A stretch of 64,000 nucleotides of DNA from Poa pratensis (lineage: Eukaryota > Streptophyta > Magnoliopsida > Poales > Poaceae). The position numbers and the translations under genes are program-made. Below, piece by piece: positions 59,630-64,000 of this stretch (position 1 is the first letter of the stretch; each line of letters begins with the position of its first letter). The notes beneath the pieces are model-generated. The model had not been told where the DNA came from. It saw only the letters and a program-made list of their open reading frames with translations, and did not search any database. The DNA lies in contig CAMZMU010000063.1 in the NCBI GenBank assembly GCA_947311845.1, positions 55,056,837 to 55,120,836 of the forward strand. Direction: 5' to 3'.

Positions 59630-60420
59630 AAAAACTGGTAGTACCGGTGCAGCGGTAGTACCGCTCCTGACGAGCGGTAGTACCGCTAGCTCCAGATCTA
59701 GCAGTTTGACCAATGAAACTGACCCGATCTATGGAATCGTCCGATGAAACTTTGCAATAGCGAGTCTAAACTGAGTACCAACTATTCCCTACAACTTCTA
59801 ACACAAGAATAACAAGAAAACTATCTCAATCGCATCTCAACGAACCAACTAGGTTGAGAGAGAGGAAAGTTCACCGGTACTCATGGTGGAGAAGGAGAGG
59901 GAGGAGGAGGTCCTCGAGCCACTCACACAGCCGGAGAGGGGCTGTCTTGGCTTGGGAAGAGCTCTCCCGGCGGCAATGTGTGACGGCGGCGGCGACGGTG
60001 AGAGGAGAACGATGTGGGGGTCGGGTGTGGGGAGGTAGAATGAGGAAAAACTACCCCCCACGCCCCACTTAACCCCACGGTCAAAACCCTCAGCGGTAGT
60101 ACCGCTGGCCCAGCGGTAGTACCGCCCGCTGGTACTATCGGTAGCGAACCCGGAGATACCGCGCCCGGCAACCATGTTGTCATGGAGGTAATACCGGGAT
60201 TCTAGCGGTAGTACCGCTCCTGACACTATCGGTAGTTCTGAGGGTTGTACCGCAACTGGGAGGTGCGAGAGCATCCTCAGCCAGAGCGGTAGTACTGCCC
60301 AGATCTGCCAGTAGTACCGGTACCTGGTGACTAGGGTGTTTGGAGAGGTAGTACTGCGCCTGGGAGTGGAGAGCTTCCAGGCAGCGGTGGTACCGTCCCT
60401 GAACACCGGTAGTACCGGGC
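59630..60420. repeat. Scattered GCGGTAGTACCGC palindromes
   Basis: The palindrome or close variants (agcggtagtaccgct, ggtactatcggtag, cggtagtaccgg) occurs more than ten times in the leader of the extra ORF, and twice more in the LTR at 57350-57390. The units are not in a regular tandem array. Confidence 0.85.
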
Positions 60421-60897
60421 GCCTGTGTCAACAAATGCCACCGGGAAGGTCATGTGAGCTTTGTAATCGGGAAAGATGGTTTTTGATGGATGAGATGTTG
60501 GCTTAGGATAGAAAGGGAACTGAGAGATGAGAGTACCCAAGTTTGTAAGAAGCAAATAGAGAAAAGCCAAACTAGGATGATCTCCACAAAAGCGAAAAGA
60601 GGTCAAACCAAATAAAACCAATTAAGCTCCAACTCCTCTCAAAGAGAAGGGCGGTGGCCGAAGCCACCATGTATGAGCAGATTCAACCCGGAACCGCGAA
60701 GATATATCTTGGATTCTCGGCCGATACTCATCGTTTAAGCACATATTGTCACCAAAAGTGACCAAATAAAGCACGAATTGTTTATATTGGCATCATAGGG
60801 GTAGCGTTGACTCATGAATTGAGCTACACTCCCCCTACAACTATGCCTACATCCAAACTAGTTATCAAGTACACTATGGGTAGGTGTGCGCGGTGTT
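60421..60897. other. Copia spacer between pol and extra ORF
   Basis: No ORF of note. On the minus strand it is untranslated sequence after the RNase H end, including a purine-rich 'gtagggggagtg' near 60826. Confidence 0.6.
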
Positions 60898-63800
60898 CAA
60901 GCAAAGTTACTCGCATCAATGACATTTAGCTCATTCCTCAACTCTCGAAATCTTGTTTCATCAAGGGCCTTCGTGAAGATATCCGCGAGTTGATCCTTGG
61001 TACCTACATAAGACAAGTCAATGTTGCCCCTTTCCACGTGCTCCCGGATGAAGTGGTGACGCACTTAAATATGCTTCGTCTTGGAATGTAGCACGGGGTT
61101 GTGGGTGATCTTGATGGCACTCTCATTGTCACAAAAGAGAGGCACCTTGTCGAAGTTGACTCCATAGTCCTTCAAGGTTTGCCTCATCCAAAGCAATTGA
61201 GCACAACAACTCACGGTGAAGATGTACTCGGCTTCGGTGGTGGAGAGAGCAACACAATTTTGCTTCTTGGAAGACCAACATACCAAGGAGCGACCAAGAA
61301 ATTGGCAACCCCCGGAAGTGGACTTCCTATCCTTCTTCTCTCCGGCATAGTCCGAGTCCGAATACCCAATGAGAGGAAAGCTTGAACCCTTGGGATACCA
61401 AAGACTAAAGTTCGGGGTATGAATCAAATATCGAAGGATGTGCTTAACCGCCATCATATGGCTTTCCTTAGGAGCCGCTTGATACCTTGCACACTTACCC
61501 ACACTAAACATGATATCCGGTCTAGATGCACAAAGATAGAGCAAAGAACCAATCATAGAACAATAAATCTTTTGATCAACATCTTTACCCTCAGTGTCGG
61601 TGTGGAGATCATGTTTTGTGGACATCAGGGTCTTGCTAATCGTGGCACCCGCCAAGTTGAATCGCTTGAGCATGTCTTGGGTATATTTGGATTGCTTGAT
61701 GAAGGTGCCTTCCCTATATTGCTTCACTTCAAAACCTAGGAAGAACTCCAACTCCCCCATCATAGACATCTCAAACTTGCTAGTCATAAGCTTGGCAAAC
61801 TCATCATTGAAAGCATTGTTAGTAGAACCAAATATGATATCATCAACATAGAGTTGGCATATGAAAAGGTTCCCTCCAACCTTCTTGGTGAAAAGGGTGG
61901 GATCTATGACACCCACTTGAAATCCACGATCGACTAGAAACTCACGAAGGTGCTCATACCACGCACGCGGGGCTTGCTTTAGGCCATAGAGTGCCTTCTC
62001 GAGCTTATAGACATGATCGGGATACTTGGGGTCTTCAAACCCGGGAGGTTGCTTCACATATACCAACTCATTAATTGGACCGTTAAGAAAAGCACTTTTA
62101 ACATCCATTTTTATAGTTTAAAGTTATGATGAGATGCATATGCAAGCAAGATGCGAATAGACTCAAGGCGAGCAACGGGAGCAAAGGTTTCACCGAAATC
62201 AACACCTTCGACTTGAGAGAAGCCTTGTGCCACCAATCTTGCCTTGTTTCGAATGACAATGCCGTTCGAATCTTGCTTGTTCTTGTAGATCCACTTGGTG
62301 CCGATGACGTTCTTGCAATCTTTTGGCCTTGGCACCAACTTCCACACCTTGTTGCGCTTGAAATTGTTTAGCTCCTCATGCATGGCCTCCACCCAATCAT
62401 GATCTTCAAGGGCTTCATATACTTTCTTGGGCTCGATGAAGGAGACAAAAGCATGATTGGTGCTAAAGCTTGCCAATTGCTTTCTTGTGACGATCTTGCC
62501 TCTAACATCTCCGAGGACTTTATCCAAAGTATGTTCTTTGAGGACGAGGTCTCGTTCTCTTCTCATTGCTCTTCTTGCCTTGACTTCCTCCGAAGTTTCT
62601 TGAGATGTAGCTTGATCATCACCTTCATCATGGGAGTCATGTGCACCACCTTGATCTTGAACTTGTTCTTGATCATGAAGTTGTTCTTGGTCTTGTGCAC
62701 CATCATGAGCTTGTTCTTAAACATCATGTGTCGTATCATTGGGTTGGACTCGATCAACAATGGGATGATCTTGTTCAACAATGGGATCACTTTGTTCTTG
62801 AACTTGCTCGTTTCGTTGAGGGCTCGTAGCTTGTTCTTGGATCACTCGAGGAACTTGGATAGGTGATGAGTCTTGAGGTGGCTCAACTTGAGGAGGGTCC
62901 TCTTCAATAGGACGGATATCACCAATTACCATCCTCCTCAAAGCGAGCTCCATGGGAACATCACCTACAACATTAGAATCAACTTGCCCCACTTGGGAGC
63001 CATTATCCTCATCAAACTTCACGTCACTAGATTCTTCAACTTGACCGGTGGTCTTGTTGTAGACTCTATAGCCATGAGAGTTTGTGGAGTAACCAACAAA
63101 GATGCCCTCAATTGATCTAGTTTCGAATTTTGACAAGCGATTACCTTTCTTGCGAATGAAGCACTTGCATCCAAAGAAGCGGAAATATGAAAGGTCCGGC
63201 TTCTTGCCGAGGAGAATCTCATATGGGGTCTTGTTTGTGCTCTTACGGAGATAGACCCGGTTGGTGATGTAGCATGTAGTGGCAATGGCTTCGGCCCAAA
63301 AGTTGTACGGAGAAGCATACTCCACAATCATAGTCCTTGCCGCATCCATGAGCGTCCGGTTCTTCCTCTCTGCCACACCGTTTTGTTGAGGGGTGTATGG
63401 GGTAGAATATTGATGTGCAATCCCTCTTCACTAAGAAATCCCTCCACGGTGTAGTTCTTGAACTCAGACCCATTGTCACTTCGAATCACCATGATCTTCT
63501 CTTGATATTGACGTTGGGCCATGTTGATGAAGTCAATGACTCTTTGTTGGGTCTCACTCTTCTTCCTGAAGAAATAGACCCATGTGTATCTTGAATAGTC
63601 ATCAACAATCACCAAGCAATACTTCTTGCCTCCAAGACTATCATAAGATAGGGACCAAAAAGGTCCAAGTGAATGAGCTCGAGAATTTTGGAGGTGGTAA
63701 TATGCATCTTTTGTGGATGGGCTTCTCCATGTTGCTTGCCTAGAACGCAAGACCTACACACACGATCTTTGGAGAACTTAATATCGGTTAGCCCGAGAAT

Positions 63801-64000
63801 GTGATTACCACTTTGAAGGTCATGCAAGGTTCTCATATTGGTATGGGCTAGTCGGCGATGCCAAAGCCAACCCACATCAACTTTAGCCATTAGGCAAGTC
63901 GCGGTAGAGGTGCTTTCTTTCGAGAAATCAAGCACATACATACCGAACTCGACATGCCCAACAAAGACTACTTTAAGAGACCCCTTCATGGTGATGATCA
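60898..64000 (-). pseudogene. Ty1/copia pol (integrase, RT, RNase H), broken
   Basis: In minus-strand order: GAG-pre-integrase ('WLWHRRLAHTNMRTLHDLQS'), integrase core ('LELIHLDLFGP', 'CLVIVDDYSRYTWVYFF', 'IRSDNGSEF', 'ERKNRTLMDAARTM'), then '[21 protein letters not shown]'. Reverse transcriptase follows with the catalytic 'LYVDDIIFGST', then RNase H ('YSDSDYAGEKKDRKSTSGGC', 'ALSTTEAEY'). Breaks: frameshifts near 63655, 63420 and 62108, TAA at about 62718, and a stop at 61065 after which the RNase H tail ('[20 protein letters not shown]') continues to 60898. The domain order INT-RT-RH is diagnostic of Ty1/copia. The tail and extra ORF suggest the SIRE/Maximus group (inference). The 5' part lies beyond the window. 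Confidence 0.9.

Overview
This is a repeat-rich plant nuclear window, most likely from a Triticeae grass (wheat, goatgrass or barley relatives). The evidence is intron-containing plant genes with GT-AG introns, a grass-type GC-rich 5' end on each HD-Zip gene, and a dense nest of LTR retrotransposons and TIR transposons of the kinds typical of those genomes. No prokaryotic features, rRNA or CRISPR were seen. All calls come from reading the sequence; no database search was run.

Host genes. The clearest gene is a class IV homeodomain-leucine zipper transcription factor at 26318-31652 (+), with nine exons that join in frame to about 778 residues (homeodomain, zipper-loop-zipper, START domain). 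A paralogue at 8034-12582 (+) keeps the same nine-exon layout but carries at least five frame-breaking indels, so it reads as a recent pseudogene. Both sit in a segmental duplication (about 7497-14022 and 25900-32992) that includes introns, 5' regions and 3' flanks. A third, weakly supported gene or gene remnant lies on the minus strand at about 38.8-35.9 kb.

Transposons, left to right. 1-4.2 kb holds fragments of LTR elements and a degenerate DNA transposon. 4629-5073 is a Mutator-type MITE with a 9-bp target duplication. 5396-7496 is a head-to-tail tandem pair of a 1049-bp element. 14.3-16.76 kb is a truncated Athila-like element (LTR, primer site, internal piece) lying in a degenerate repeat. 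18497-21252 is a complete CACTA element with a TGG target duplication; it carries a 198-residue open frame and a 168-bp hAT MITE. 21827-25860 is a complete PIF/Harbinger element with TAA duplications, an intact two-exon DDE transposase and a Myb-like ORF1 broken by one frameshift; it sits inside a small hAT-like element. 33.0-45.0 kb contains pieces of one Mutator-like transposase gene split by a 5.5-kb segment and by a 4.58-kb solo LTR with a CATAC duplication. 45.1-47.2 kb is a second copy of the degenerate repeat seen at 16.8-18.4 kb. From 47162 to the right edge runs a minus-strand Ty1/copia element (3' LTR, extra ORF, broken pol). Its 3' LTR is split by a tandem three-LTR array of a non-autonomous Athila-like gypsy element (about 47.9-57.3 kb).

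No wholly new biological system is evident. The most noteworthy items are the intact/decayed HD-Zip IV pair, the nearly intact Harbinger element with its nested context, the CACTA-borne repeated-domain ORF, the multi-LTR gypsy array with a duplicated primer-binding site and different lesions in its two ORF copies, the long solo LTR inside a Mutator-like transposase gene, and the palindromic GCGGTAGTACCGC motif scattered through the copia 3' region.
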